The notes beneath the pieces were generated by a model. The model was not told the origin of the DNA. It did not search any database and saw only the letters and a list, made by a program, of their open reading frames with translations. Below, in pieces: positions 25,262-37,651 of a stretch of DNA of 64,000 bases. The position numbers were made by a program, and so were the translations under genes. Position 1 is the first letter of the stretch, and each line of letters starts with the position of its first letter. Source of the stretch: Whitmania pigra (taxonomy: Eukaryota; Annelida; Clitellata; Hirudinida; Haemopidae); contig JAJTWR010000019.1 of assembly GCA_021613335.1 (NCBI GenBank), forward strand, positions 10,001-74,000. The letters run 5' to 3'.

Positions 25262-28200
25262 ATATTATCCCAAGATCATACTTTCGATATTACTGAATTC
25301 TAATCAAAATCATCTTGAATTTTGATGTTTAAAAGGTTTATCATTTAAAAAAATCATTTAGTAAAATTATTGGTAATGGTACAGAATAAAACTAATGGTT
25401 CAATTTGTAGTAAAATCAACCAACTTTTCCAAATATGTTTTTCATATTTTCCATATTTGATGAATTTACTTGGGCGCGCCTATCAGGTTCACACTATAAA
25501 TGTATGAAATTAAATTTCATTTGTCTAGTCACGATGAGTTAATTTAAAATTTTAATTCATGCAAAGCATTATATTACATTAATAATAATAATAAAAAAGA
25601 TAATTATAATAATATTAATAATAATAATAATATAATATATTACTAATTAAGATAATATTACAATAATTAAAATAAAGTAACAAAATATATAAACACCATA
25701 ACAATTTAATATTTCATTATTTTTGATTATGCCTGACCTCAGACACACTTTTTCCAAATTCAATGATGTCATCCACAGCTTTTACAAAATCGTTGCTTTT
25801 TTCCATCTCTCCAAGGTAAAGACTTGCATCTATAACGTACTGTTTGTAGATGCCCAATATGGTCGAATTTTGTTTGTAAGGATCATCAGGTCTAGGTTCA
25901 TAAGATGGCCAAATCTTAGAAATATAAATATTTTCTAGATCTAAGTTTATAAATATGGTATGTTATTTAGCTTTTGTATAGTTTAAAATACATAATTGTT
26001 TAACTTACTATGGGAATTTCGAGTGTTGTTGTTACAGCGAAAATTGACAACATCCCATGCAACTGATACTTCGTAAAGATCGTCGTCAAATTGCATTCTT
26101 CTTCTTTCCATTTATCTCCTTCCACCAAAGGCCAACCGCCAAACTTCTTCAAAACTTCCTTTAAGGCTTTACTGCCGCCATTATCAATAGCCGCTAAATT
26201 ACCAAAATTTATCCAGTTAAACATGAAGTTAATAAAAATCTTTAATAATAAAAACAATTGTTTACTTGTGTCAACGCATGCTTGAAAAGACATTTTTGTT
26301 TGTTTCTCAAAATTATCTTTAGCTTCACCGGGAGGTTCTTCCAAAATACCTAAAAATAAAATAGAGCAGTATTTGCAACTTATTATTATTATTTGTGAAA
26401 ATTTTGTTTGTCAATATGATTCGTCCGCCAACCCTTTAGGTTCTGCATAAGTTCCATCTTCATATTCTCGACTGAACCGACTTTTGTCTTACCAGGTGGC
26501 ATTTCTTTTATAAGTTTTCCACAAGAAAATTGATAGAAATCTTGGCATGGGTCTGTTTTGAAGTCTATATACTTGGCTACCAGTTCAGCTGAATTCATTG
26601 CCATAATCACGATTTTCAAATTTCAAAAAATTTATGCATAAGTACATCTTTAAGAATTAATATGGTTTGGGGTTAGAGTAAATAATGAATAATTAAATTT
26701 TATTTGCTGGTGTTAATTTTCGATATGCCTATATTAAACCGACCTGTTTTGTTGCAATCGACGGTGGTACATATCTGAGGATCTGCAAATTGATTTACAA
26801 ATTAAATAAATATGTTTTAACTATATTAATACATTATGTTGTGTAATTACCTTTATTTCTATTTTTAATATTCAACTTTAAACTAATCCCCAAATGACTT
26901 TGTGAGCTTCCAGTGCTAACTGCAATAAAAACAATTTTGAATAACTTTTGAATAATTTGAATAACTCATAGCATTTACTTTTATTATATAATGTTAACAA
27001 TGTCAACTTTAAACTGAGTGTAAATACCATTTGTCACTTGCGTAAACAGGTAAACCAGGAATATGTGTAGATATGACATATCTCTCTGAAGCATATGGGT
27101 TCTCCGTGCCTGACACTCGCATTATATAAAGACAAAATTTATGCCCAGTCACGAATTATTGAAAGCATTTATATGTATTTATTAAATATCTTAATAATCT
27201 ATGAGTACTGACTACGCATTTTACATTTTCAATGAAAATTAAATATCGTTATGATCTATTTATTGATTATTGACTGCGCATTATACAATTACACAATTTC
27301 GGTATTTTGCACTGAGATACCCCTGCATAAAGCACTGAGATACATAAAGCTTTGGAGCCAATAGATCATCAAAGTCGGCACAGTTAGTCGTTATTAAATT
27401 TGCACTGGATTATTCAAAAAAAGAAAATTTTGCTTCGATAATTAAGCTTTAATAGCTTTGGCAATTAATTATGTTTTATACTTTTAATTATTGTAACTTT
27501 TGGTATCTTTCTAAAAAAAATATTCCAGAAATACAAATGTCATACTGTCACGTTGGAGATCCCAAACTCTCAGTCCAGATGTCATAAATTCTAGAAAATC
27601 CGATTTGATATATAATTTCAGGGCCATAGCTAGGGGGGTTTACGGGTTCAAACTACTAATAACCGAACTGAAACAGCAAAATCATTGCATGAGGAGTCTA
27701 AATATATTTATATAATAAGCTTCCGACATCAAAATACAAAGATAGTCATATTAATGCATATTACACTTTTTCAACAATCTTAGCGGCTAGGTAGGTATAT
27801 TTATGTTTTTTAAATAACGAGATTACCTGCTTAATATTAAAGCCGCTCTTGATTATCCTGCAATACCGAGACAACGCGACGAACCAGTGGAGATACAAAA
27901 TAGCTCCATAACACATCGACATCCTCAAATGGAAAGCTCGCAAAACCAAAAAAAATTGATGAATAATAATAATATAATGCTACTATAAGTATAATAATTA
28001 GTTTGCACTTGTTTATAACTTAAAATATCAATCTTAAAAATAGCGTCTTCATTAAATGTAAATTAAAGGATTTCGAGCTCCCCTCATTTATCTTTTTTTG
28101 AGGCATGGCTAAAAATCGATCGTTATTAATGTTGTCAATTTTTAATGTCAGAGAAGACATCAATTTATAATAAAAATTATTTATGTTTTATTTAATTTCA

Positions 28201-28451
28201 ATTTATTATTTATAAACTACCCTTTGTGTGGTAATTGAATATATTTCATCTACATCGTCATTATTAATGTTGGCAATTTTTAATGTCAGAGAAGACAACA
28301 ACGAACAAAGAACTGCATCTGCCTTTTACATTCGTCATCAAGTGAAATTAGTTATGTGTTATTTAATTTCAATTTATTAGTTGTGAACTGCCCATTGCTT
28401 GCCAATTGAATATAAGGACCTTTCATCACTGATGCTCAAACATCTCCAAAG

Positions 28452-29067
28452 ATGAAGACTGCCTGTGTTTTCCTGCTTGCAATCCTGATGCTCGTCATGG
28501 GTTGGTTATTGGTTCTCCTTGTTATGTATTTTTAGAATAATTATTCATAAATTTGAGAAAATTTTAATATAATACAATGATGTAACCTTATTCATGTCAT
28601 TTTAAAAGACAATTTGTTAAAAGTTCCTAGTTATGCAACGGACTTTAATCAAATAAATAAAAATAAACAATTTGTTAAAATGATTACATTGCCTTTAAAC
28701 AGTTTCAGATGTTCTGGCTGATATAGTGATAAGCACTGATGGTCCCTGCAATCTAGTAAAAATTTATAAATTTATTGAATATTATTATTGAAAACGTATC
28801 TTGAAATTATTCAAATTTATCCGATTTCAAAAGTCTCACTGGTGCAAGTCGCCCTTCATCTGTGTTATTAACACATGCAGTGAGTTACATATTGATTAAT
28901 TCAATTTTTAATCTCATTAAAACCTTATTTAACTAATTTTTAAACAATTATAGTATATAATTTTATAAAATTATAGAACATTATTTTGTAAGTTTAGAAT
29001 GTACTTTATTTTACCCTGTTTTATTTTTATTTGTTTTAAAACAGCTAAAATACAGATAAAGAAATAA
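28452..29067 (+). CDS. Small secreted cysteine-containing peptide, copy C
   Basis: Paralogue of the gene at 17413-18028, with exons at 28452-28500, 28703-28755, 28834-28879 and 29045-29067 and the same splice borders. The signal peptide and four-cysteine spacing are the same. Two amino-acid differences are visible: Phe to Ser just before the second cysteine (TTT to TCT in exon 3) and Glu to Gln in exon 4. Introns differ about as little as exons, so neither copy shows clear constraint and the duplication looks recent. Unknown family. Confidence 0.55.
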
Positions 29068-29890
29068 TGACTCCAAAGTGATAATGGTCGACACTCCTAC
29101 TTATTGAACTGGATAATAGAATTCCAAAGGACATATTAAAATTATTAATAACATGATTGACTTAAAATATTATTAAAGCAAATTACATTGACAGACCATA
29201 AAATTGAATTTATGTCGCATAACTTTTGTGATTAAACAAAACTAAAACATTAAATATTTTTGAAAAGCTGTTTTATACCTGTAGTAACCTGAATTGAGAA
29301 ATTTTCTCAAGTAAGGAAAGTTTTACCTGAACGAATTGTTATTGCTGTTCTTTCGGAGCAAGTATAACGACTTTTGTTTAAAGTTAAATACGGTTTAATA
29401 CAAGCATTTGTGGTTATTAAAAAAATTTTAAAACATAACGTTGACAACCACAGAAGATTTACCAAGCATTGAGACCGACATCTCGCTCATTTCGGGAGTG
29501 AATTTAAGTTATTATTGCTTATTAATTGAATAAAATTATTTATTATTATTTATAATATTATTTTTATTACGTTATTGTTATTGTCATTGTCAAATTTTTT
29601 GTGAATTAAAATGTATTCCGAAAGAAAATAGTTTTTATTAAATAACTTATTATGATGAAATAATAATTTACAGACATTACCTTAATAAAGTAATACATTT
29701 TTTAGCTTAGTTTCTTAAACTTGTTTAAAATTTAAATTCTGTTTAGAGCCCATTTGTTGTTCCATAAGATATTTACTATTCATGCCACATAATTTTCTTA
29801 TTATTATATATATAAAATCGTAAATGAATTCAATTTAATGTATATTAAATAAAATTTAATAAATCAAAATGTTTTTTCAAGATTCCCGGG
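29068..29890. other. Spacer between peptide gene C and M13 copy C
   Basis: AT-rich, no gene seen; counterpart of 18029-18852. Confidence 0.7.
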
Positions 29891-32800
29891 TCACCACACT
29901 CTGCATCTCTTGGAGATTTTCATTTCTGAATTGGCATTGCATTTAAAAACTTTGGAAAAGGTTTTAAAGTTCTTCAGTGCCATATTAACCCTGTTTTAGT
30001 AAGTTGATTTAATAATTTATTAATTCAGTTATTTATAAATGCAATGCGACATCATCTTAAAATTAAATTAAATTGAATTGATTTACTATATTTTAAGATA
30101 TGAACACAATTTATTTTTGACAAACTTCAAGAAATATTTTTTTCAAACATTTTTAGGCCATGGTGTTACTGCTTGCATTTAGTAATAATAGATGATTTTA
30201 AAAATTTCGAATTAGGTGATTTTTATATTTTGTCACGGATAATAGTATATAGTGGGCAAATACAAAGTAATGGTTGGATGTGACCAGTAATTAAAAAAAT
30301 AATGCAATTTTATATGGTCACCCTATGGAATTTTTAAATAAATGTCATATTTTCTGAGCCACATTCCCCAAGTATTGTAGATCACAAAATAATAGTGAGC
30401 AGCTCATCGATTTATAAAGTAAATATTTAATTATTTAAAAAAAAATCAAACTAAATGCGTAATTTAAAAACACCTGATTTTGTGTGGTGGATGTGTATCG
30501 TTAGGTTCATATTCAGGATTTTCCTTGGTGTGCCTTCTGCAGAATTTCTACAAATCAAATTTTATATTAAACAAAGACATTATTATTTATTAGTTAATTA
30601 ATTTCTGAGGAACTAATTACCATGCCATAACCAATAAAAAACATTTGCTCAGAATTATAAGGAAAACCAGGAAGCTGTTTTTCTTCTCCATATTCGTTCA
30701 ACCATCTTTTGTAAGCCTTGAACAGAAAACAATCATTATAACATTAAATTGCCACATCCGAGGCAAAACTTAATGACAATATTTATTATTGAACTAAATC
30801 TAAGTAATTAAGTTGAATATGGGTGGTCAACATGTTTTAAACTTTAGCAAAAACGTGCAAAGAAATGCACATTCATTTAGGAATTATTCATCGGAAATAA
30901 TATTAAGCTATTTCAAGTCCAAAATTCATTTTTAATAACAATTATTATTATACGAAATTTGTATTGACCATCATCCGATTATAAAGGATGTAAAATCACT
31001 CTATTACAGATTGTGGAAAATATCGTTCAAAATGAAATCGTACCATATAGGCAATACGCAAACCACCAGCATCAGCTATGTTTTCGTCTACTGAAGTATT
31101 TCCATTCACCTGGAATTGATTAAAAATGGTAAAACAATTTAATAGAAAAGAACAATAACCTCTATGTCTGTCTCTGTGGGAATTCCGTCGAACTGTTTAA
31201 TCAAGCATTCAGATCTTTTTAAAAAGTTTACTTTGGTTTCTCCCTGCCATATTTCTCTAACAACACAATTAACAACAACTGTATTACCTGCACGGTTTAA
31301 TATACATTACACTTATTACTATGCTCAATATTGGTATTAATAAAATGGATGACCAATAACGCCCAATGCGTGTGTTATCTCATGTCCCATGGTAGTTCCG
31401 ACGCCTCCGAAATTTAAGCTCCTTTGCATGAAATCATCAATTTTAAAATAACATTTATTTCAAAATTTTAACTGAATTATATTAATTCAATAAAGTATTC
31501 TTGAACTAACTTAGGAGATGATTCCGAATAATAAGGTGGTGACAATATGGCAGAAGAAAACGCTAGAAATAAGATGTCGAATAATTAATTCAAGATATTG
31601 ACATTTTAAAAGTGAATTTTCACCTATTTCATTTCTGTATTCCATGTGCATACCGTTATAAAATGTAACTGGCATTATCAACCTAAAAAGAGCAATATCT
31701 TTTTATTAATGCAGAATTATTATTATTGCTAAGCGTGATGAAAACAGAAGAAAATCATCTATAAGGGTTAATGACATTTTGAATAGCATTTTCTAAAGCT
31801 TTATTTTGACACTGTATTTAATCATGCTTTCAGGTTTAGGATCTACAACTTGGAAAGGGATGTACAATTTAAAGGGCAAGCACCTTCTAATGAATCGCAC
31901 AACAATTGCTCCTGCTAGAGATATCAGAGAGATTGTTGAAAATGTGTGAAAGAGCTGTTTCTGTAGAAAAACCAGGTCTGCAGAGAGATTGGAATGAAGA
32001 GAAGTTAGAGGATGATGTGATAAAAGTTAAAAGAATTGACCAAGTTTGGGCACTCTTCGTCAGAATAATATTGAAGAGGACGGTTTAGTTGATAAAAAAT
32101 AACAAAGTGACTAACAAGCCTTTGTTTTTCATGTTTTTCACTGTATCTTTCTCTTTCAGCATTTTGATAGTAAGAAACATTTCCAGAAAGGACTGGCCGC
32201 TAAAATCAATCTGTTCAACAATTTGATCTAAATCAGTGTTTTAAAGTTTCGATGCCAACAACAGCACGCTACAAACTATTGAGACCAGCTGGGATTTGAA
32301 CTAATAATAATAGCCGCACCAAATGTAAAACATAAACCCCCAACCTACTGCCTCCCACTTATACGGAATCGGCAGGGCATCCAATAGTAACGTTCAAAAC
32401 AGAAATTTGAAATTATCGAAGACATGATTGACTATTAAATACAGTCGTACCTCGCCTTACGTACTTTATTCGTTCCTGAAGTCAGTACTTAAGCTGAAAA
32501 GTACTTAAACCCAAGCCTAGTATTCCTTGTGACAGTAAGCTATCACTTAATTTCTAAAATTTTTATAGGTTTATTTGTTGAAATATTAATTGAAATAAAT
32601 AAATGGAATGTAAAGAACAGTTTATTCTTTTATTAAACAACAGTTATCTATATAAATGTGTACATTTACATATTTTCTATACAGTACATGCACTTTATAT
32701 ATTACTAGTCAGTAAAAACACTAACATCAGGACTATGCTTCTTTGATATTGTAATTATAACTTTTTAGGATTAGACTTAATCCTAATTACCGACTCGATT

Positions 32801-35800
32801 TGTTTTGATATCTCTTACCATGCTAAATTACATGAGTTATGTAATAAACAAACATGCCCGCGTGGATTAAAAACAATTAATTTTCAATTTTAATTGATAT
32901 AGATACATTTGTGTAATTGGGTATTTTATCATTTTACTATTATATGGAGAATTTAACAGAAAAAAATTGCAACAATCAAAGTAAAAAAAGTTCGAAAGGC
33001 GAATTAAACCTCCATGGTCGTAAGCCGAAAAGTTCGTAAAGAGGGGTATGACTGTATTAGGTAACAATTTAGCATATAAGGTGGTTACCCCATTGAAATC
33101 ATTGTCAAAATATCTTGGATCATATATGTAATCAGGATAACCGATATTATCTCTCGTTTGTTCTATCTAAATTATTATGAATGTATTATTATTGAGTGTA
33201 AATATATCATAATAATTGTAAATTTTAGTAGCCTTTGCTATCATTGCAACTTTAGATTCTTTGGTGAGCCATTTTTCATTTGCTATTAATCTTTTAAAGG
33301 AATTTTTTATACGTTGTAGTTGATCCAGAACCTGTATATAGTTTATTCTATAAATCAGTTTTTTTTTAGTATAACCGTATAAATACTTTCAAATCATTTG
33401 TGAATTTGTTGTTGGCCGTGAAAATATTTTCAATTAATATAGCAATTTTATGCCAATTTACTCATCTTATCAATTCTCAATGAAAATAATACCTTGTTAA
33501 TTTTAAACCTGCTGATACAAATATGCTCTCTTGTGAATCATGTATACATCATTACATAACCTTATTTTTGGATGTTTGACTCAAATACCGTATCACGTAC
33601 AAGTGACCCAGAGCTTTATCCAGTTTTTCCGCTAAAATATCAATACAGGATTCCCAACGGATAATGTTTCGGCTTGTTAAACCAATTTCCTAAAACCAAA
33701 TACATATTATTACTTCAACATTTCAACATATGTACAGTTATTCTCATTATAAAACGCTTAAATTAGTAAATATTTAAACTCGTTTATTCAATCAAATTAA
33801 TTAAATCACGTCTATAATTTCCAAAAACCAATTGTTCAATATTGTCGAAATCCAAACTATTACGTTTTCTACTAAGTTCACTAAGCAACTATTCCATTAC
33901 GGCGGTAATGGCAACAGTCGTAATGTGTCGTGTTCGAAACCCAGCCTGCACTGCCGCCAGCGCCCTTGGGAAGGAGCGCTATATAAATGAAGTTACAATT
34001 ACAATTACAATTTGTTAAAATATTGGTCATCAAACTTTTTAATTTTTTGTTTTTCCACATAATGCAAAATTGATTATAATTATTGACAGTAAATCAATAT
34101 TAGAGGGAAGGATAAGATTTAAATTTAAAAAATTGTGACCACCCTTTTGAGATAAATGATCTTAAATATTGTGACATTTTGGTCTTTTGTTGAATTTAGA
34201 GAGGAAAGTCTTTTTTTGAGAGAGAATTTGAATGAGATTAATAACCAAAGATAGTTGATTAAGGAATAGTAAACACAAGTTTTAAATATGAAAAAAGTCT
34301 GGAAATGCTGAATTCATCCCTGAATTTGCATGCTAACATGCTTGAATAATTTTAATAAGTTGAAAAAATGCTGAAAATTAGACTGTTAGTAAGGTAGAAA
34401 ACTTCATATCTAAGCATGTATTTTGTATTCCCAAACCCGCTTCCGCTAGTTACATCTTATTTCATCAGATAAATAATAATAGTCATTTAAACAATTTTAA
34501 CAATTAGTCATTTCAACAATTGAATAACAACATTTTATATTAATTTATTGAATACCGCATAGAACGTACCGACTTGAAAGTGTTTGAAAATTCTAAAATC
34601 CTTTTGGGCATTGCCTCAGTAGAACTTTCTATCATCTTCCATACTAAATAGTTGACGATTGTTTTGAAATGGAAATTTTAAAATGCATATATAAACCTTT
34701 AGCACTTACTTTACATCGAAGTTCGATGCCACTTACCTTTTGGAAGTAACTTCTAAAAGTTGCGACACGCAGTTGAAGTAAAGAGGATTAACAATATCAA
34801 ATTCGTCTTTTGGTAAGAGATCAAAACCAGCATTTTTTGAATAAGATTTGAAGAAGCTTTCGAAGTCGAAAGTCTTTAATAATTAATTTATTTAATTTAC
34901 ATTAAAGATATTAAATTACCTTTTATTAACTACTTGAATTAAATAATAATGATATGATACTTAAAAACCTTCTTTAAAAGATTTTTGATAAGTTTATACC
35001 TTCGATAATACATAAGTCCAAGTAATCAACAAAATACCAAAATAATCTTGAAATTTGATGTTTAAAAATTTATCATTTGAATTACACTCATTTATTAAAA
35101 TTATTATGTCAGCGGAACAGAATGGTTTAATGGTTCAATTTGTAGTTAAATCCACCAACTTTTTCAAATATTTTTTTCATGTTTTCTAGATTTGTTGCAT
35201 TTGTCGTGGGTTCATGAGCAATTTCACACTGTAATATATTTATAACTATAAAATAATGTATATTTATTTTATTACTATGTATAATTTTGTATTTGCAATG
35301 CATGGTCTTCACGTGGTCACTTTGATTCAATAAATCAGTTAATTACTTCACAACAGACACTAAATGTAACTTTCAATTGTTTCGTTACGCTTAACTATTT
35401 GAAAACGTTAACTGATATAAATTATCCTATTGTTACATCCGAGCAATAAACTAATACGTTTTTATTGCAATCATTAATTTAATAAATAAATCTAAATTTA
35501 ATTATTGTTATGGTTATATTCATTATGTTCATCTACGAAGTCGTGATACATTATAGTCACACAAACATCTCACTAATCACTTAACTTGACAAGCAACGAG
35601 AGTCCAGGCAACTTAGTAGCCAAAATATACCTTTGCATCCTTAAGTACCTCAAATCCTTAAACAATTAACTTCTATTATTCAGTTCCGTTAACTGAATAC
35701 TTTCTCTAATAAACTTATTAGTTAACTTACTAATTTGCAGAACCCCGGGTAGTTCAATAATAAATTAACAATATAATATTATCAATACAATATACTATTA

Positions 35801-37229
35801 ATATAATATTACAATTTTTACAATAAATTAACAAAACAAATAAAACTATTATAGTTTAATATTTATTTATTTATTATTTTTAATATTATCCCTGACCTTA
35901 GATCGACTTTTTCCAAATTCAATGATGTCATCCACAGCTTTTGTAAAATCGTCGCTTTTTTCCATCTCTCCAAGGTAAAGACTTGCATCTAAAACGTACT
36001 GTTTGTAGATGCCCAACATGGTCGAATTATTAGCGAAAGGATCCTCAGTTATACGTACGCGGGGTGGCCCAATCTTAAAAATAAAAAAAATCCTAAATTT
36101 TCTAAATGCATAACTTTTATACATTCTCAAAACACATAATTATTTAACTTACAGTGAGAACAAGTATCATCCCTATTTCTAAAATGGACAATACCCCATG
36201 CAACTGATACTTCGTAAAGATCGTCGTCAAATTGCATTCTTCTTCTTTCCACTTATCTCCTTCCACCAAAGGCCAGCCGCCAAACTTCTTCAAAACTTCC
36301 TTTAAGGCTTTACTGCCGCCATTTTCAATGGCCGCTAAATTACCAAAATTTAGCCAGTTAAACATGAAATTAATAAAAATCTTTAATAATAAAAACAATT
36401 ATTTACTTGCGTCAACGCATGCTTGAAAAGATATTTTTGTTTGTTTCTCAAAATTATCTTTAGCTTCACCGGGAGGTTCTTCCAAAATACCTAAAAATAA
36501 AATAGAGCAGTATTTGCAACTTATTATTATTATTTGTGAAAATTTTGTTTGTCAATATGATTCGTCCGCCAACCTTTTAGGTTCTGCATAAGTTCCATTT
36601 TCATATTCTCGACTGAACCGACTTTTGTCTTACCAGGTGGCATTTCTTTTATAAGGTTTCCACAAGAAAATTGATAGAAATCTTGGCATGGGTCTGCTTT
36701 GAAGTCTATGTACTTGGCTACCAGTTCAGCTGAATTCATTACAATAATCACGATTTTTAAATTACAAGAAATTTATGCGTAAGTACATCTTTAAAAATTA
36801 ATATGGTTTGGGGTTAGAGTAAATACTGAATAATTAAATTATATTTGCTGGTGTTAATTTTCGATATGCCTATATTAAACCGACCTGTTTTGTTGCAATC
36901 GACGGTGGTACATATCTGAGGATCTGCAAATTGATTTACAAATTAAATAAATATGTTTTAATTATATTAATACATTCTGTTGTGTAATTACCTTTATTTC
37001 TATTTTTAATATTCAACTTTAAACTAATCCCCAAATGACTTGGTGAGCTTCCAGTGCTAACTGCAATGAAACCAATCAATAATATTATTATTATTCAATA
37101 GTTAATTCGAATAACTCATACTATTTACTTTTATTATATAATGTTAACAATGGCAACTTTAAACTGAGTGTAAATACCATTTGTCACTTGCGTAAACAGG
37201 TAAACCATGAATATGTGTAGATATGACAT
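29891..37229 (-). CDS. Secreted M13 metallopeptidase, copy C; complete frame but exon-9 acceptor is AA
   Basis: All 21 exons are present: 37178-37229, 36992-37060, 36885-36923, 36574-36729, 36407-36490, 36153-36334, 35897-36073, 34737-34873, 34570-34663, 33561-33689, 33233-33331, 33089-33166, 32120-32210, 31624-31698, 31511-31562, 31354-31421, 31160-31287, 31044-31109, 30621-30716, 30474-30547, 29891-29990. Lengths sum to 682 codons including the stop, with every phase matching. It encodes a signal peptide, DPCQDFYQFSCG, GHEITH (residues ~517-522), ENIADAGG (~579-586), HPPHKIR and terminal CRVW. The one defect is the exon-9 acceptor: TTTCAG of copies A and B reads TTTCAA here (base 34664). 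Nearby AGs give stops or frameshifts, so full-length product is doubtful unless this is a sequencing error. Exons 6(end)-9 differ strongly from A and B. The usual N-A-F-Y substrate motif reads V-T-F-Y and H-G-F-D-D reads H-A-L-G-V. Confidence 0.8.
32440..33056. mobile_element. TA-flanked MITE, copy C
   Basis: Orthologous to 7642-8253, with the same CAGTCGTACC start, TATGACTG end and TA flanks, in intron 12 of M13 copy C. Confidence 0.75.
33895..34012 (+). mobile_element. tRNA-derived SINE, 5' truncated
   Basis: Shares GTAATGGCAACAG, the B-box-like GTGTTCGAAACCC and the GCGCTATATAAATG tail with the fuller copy at 55194-55362, and ends in an ATTACA simple tail. It is private to copy C, in intron 9, at the edge of the diverged segment. 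Confidence 0.75.
35431..35756 (+). repeat. Solo LTR related to the element at 23409-25261
   Basis: The last ~190 bases align with the LTRs of the copy-B element (landmarks TTCAGTTCCGTTAACTGAAT, TTATTAGTTAACTTAC, CCCCGGG), ending AGTTCA. The first part, starting TGTTACATCC, is diverged. No internal region or second LTR is present. It lies in the same intron (7) of M13 copy C as the full element in copy B. No target duplication could be recognised. Confidence 0.7.
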
Positions 37230-37651
37230 ATCTCTCTGGAGCATATGGGTTCTCCGTGCTTGACACTCGCATTATATAAAGACAAAATTTATGCCCAGTC
37301 ACGAATTATTGAAAGCATATATATGTATTTATTAAATATCTTAATAATCCATGAGTATTGACTACGCATTTTACATTTTCAATGAAAATTAAATATCGTT
37401 ATAATCTATTTATTGATTATTGACTGCGCATTATACAATTACGCAATTTCGGTATTTTGCACTGAGATACCCCTGCATAAAGTTCGATAGCTTTGGAGCC
37501 AATAGTTCATCAAAGTCGGCACAGTTAGTCGTTATTAAATTTGCACTGGATTATTTAAAAAAAAAAAATTTTGCTTCGATAATTAAAGCTTTAATAGCTT
37601 TGGCAATTAATTATGTTTTATACTTTTAATTATTGTAACTTTTGGTATCTT

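Larger units (their letters stand above)
18853..27079 (-). pseudogene. M13 metallopeptidase, copy B, lacking exons 13-14
   Basis: Same gene as copies A and C. Exons located include 27028-27079 (signal peptide start), 26433-26588 (DPCQDFYQFSCG), 25738-25914, 23081-23217 (exon 8, intact with a GTAAGT donor), 22861-22954, 22019-22147, 21015-21082 (GHEITH) and the last exon from about 18952 to the stop at 18853 (CRVW). The sequence corresponding to 6768-7967 of copy A is missing: at 21233 the exon-15 flank joins directly to the interior of the MITE. That removes the exons encoding IDVSGQSFLEMF and the PVTFYNG substrate-site strand. Joining exon 12 (phase 0) to exon 15 (phase 1) shifts frame, so this copy should not make a full enzyme. 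Intron 7 also carries a complete short LTR element. Confidence 0.8.
16690..27650. repeat. Tandem duplicon B
   Basis: Direct repeat of 27655-37650 (duplicon C). It starts at AACCGAACTGAAACAGC, and the same start recurs at 27660. It carries the small secreted peptide gene and M13 copy B. A copy-specific LTR retrotransposon (23409-25261) and a ~1.2-kb deletion near 21233 distinguish it. Confidence 0.9.
27655..37650. repeat. Tandem duplicon C
   Basis: Third unit, carrying peptide gene C and M13 copy C. It is nearly identical to B over 27660-30390, apart from an 83-bp segment at about 27843-27925 missing in B. It is nearly identical to A over most of 30390-33890 and 36190-37650. The stretch 33890-36185 is much more diverged. 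The unit ends at GGTATCTT and joins single-copy flank at 37652. Confidence 0.9.
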
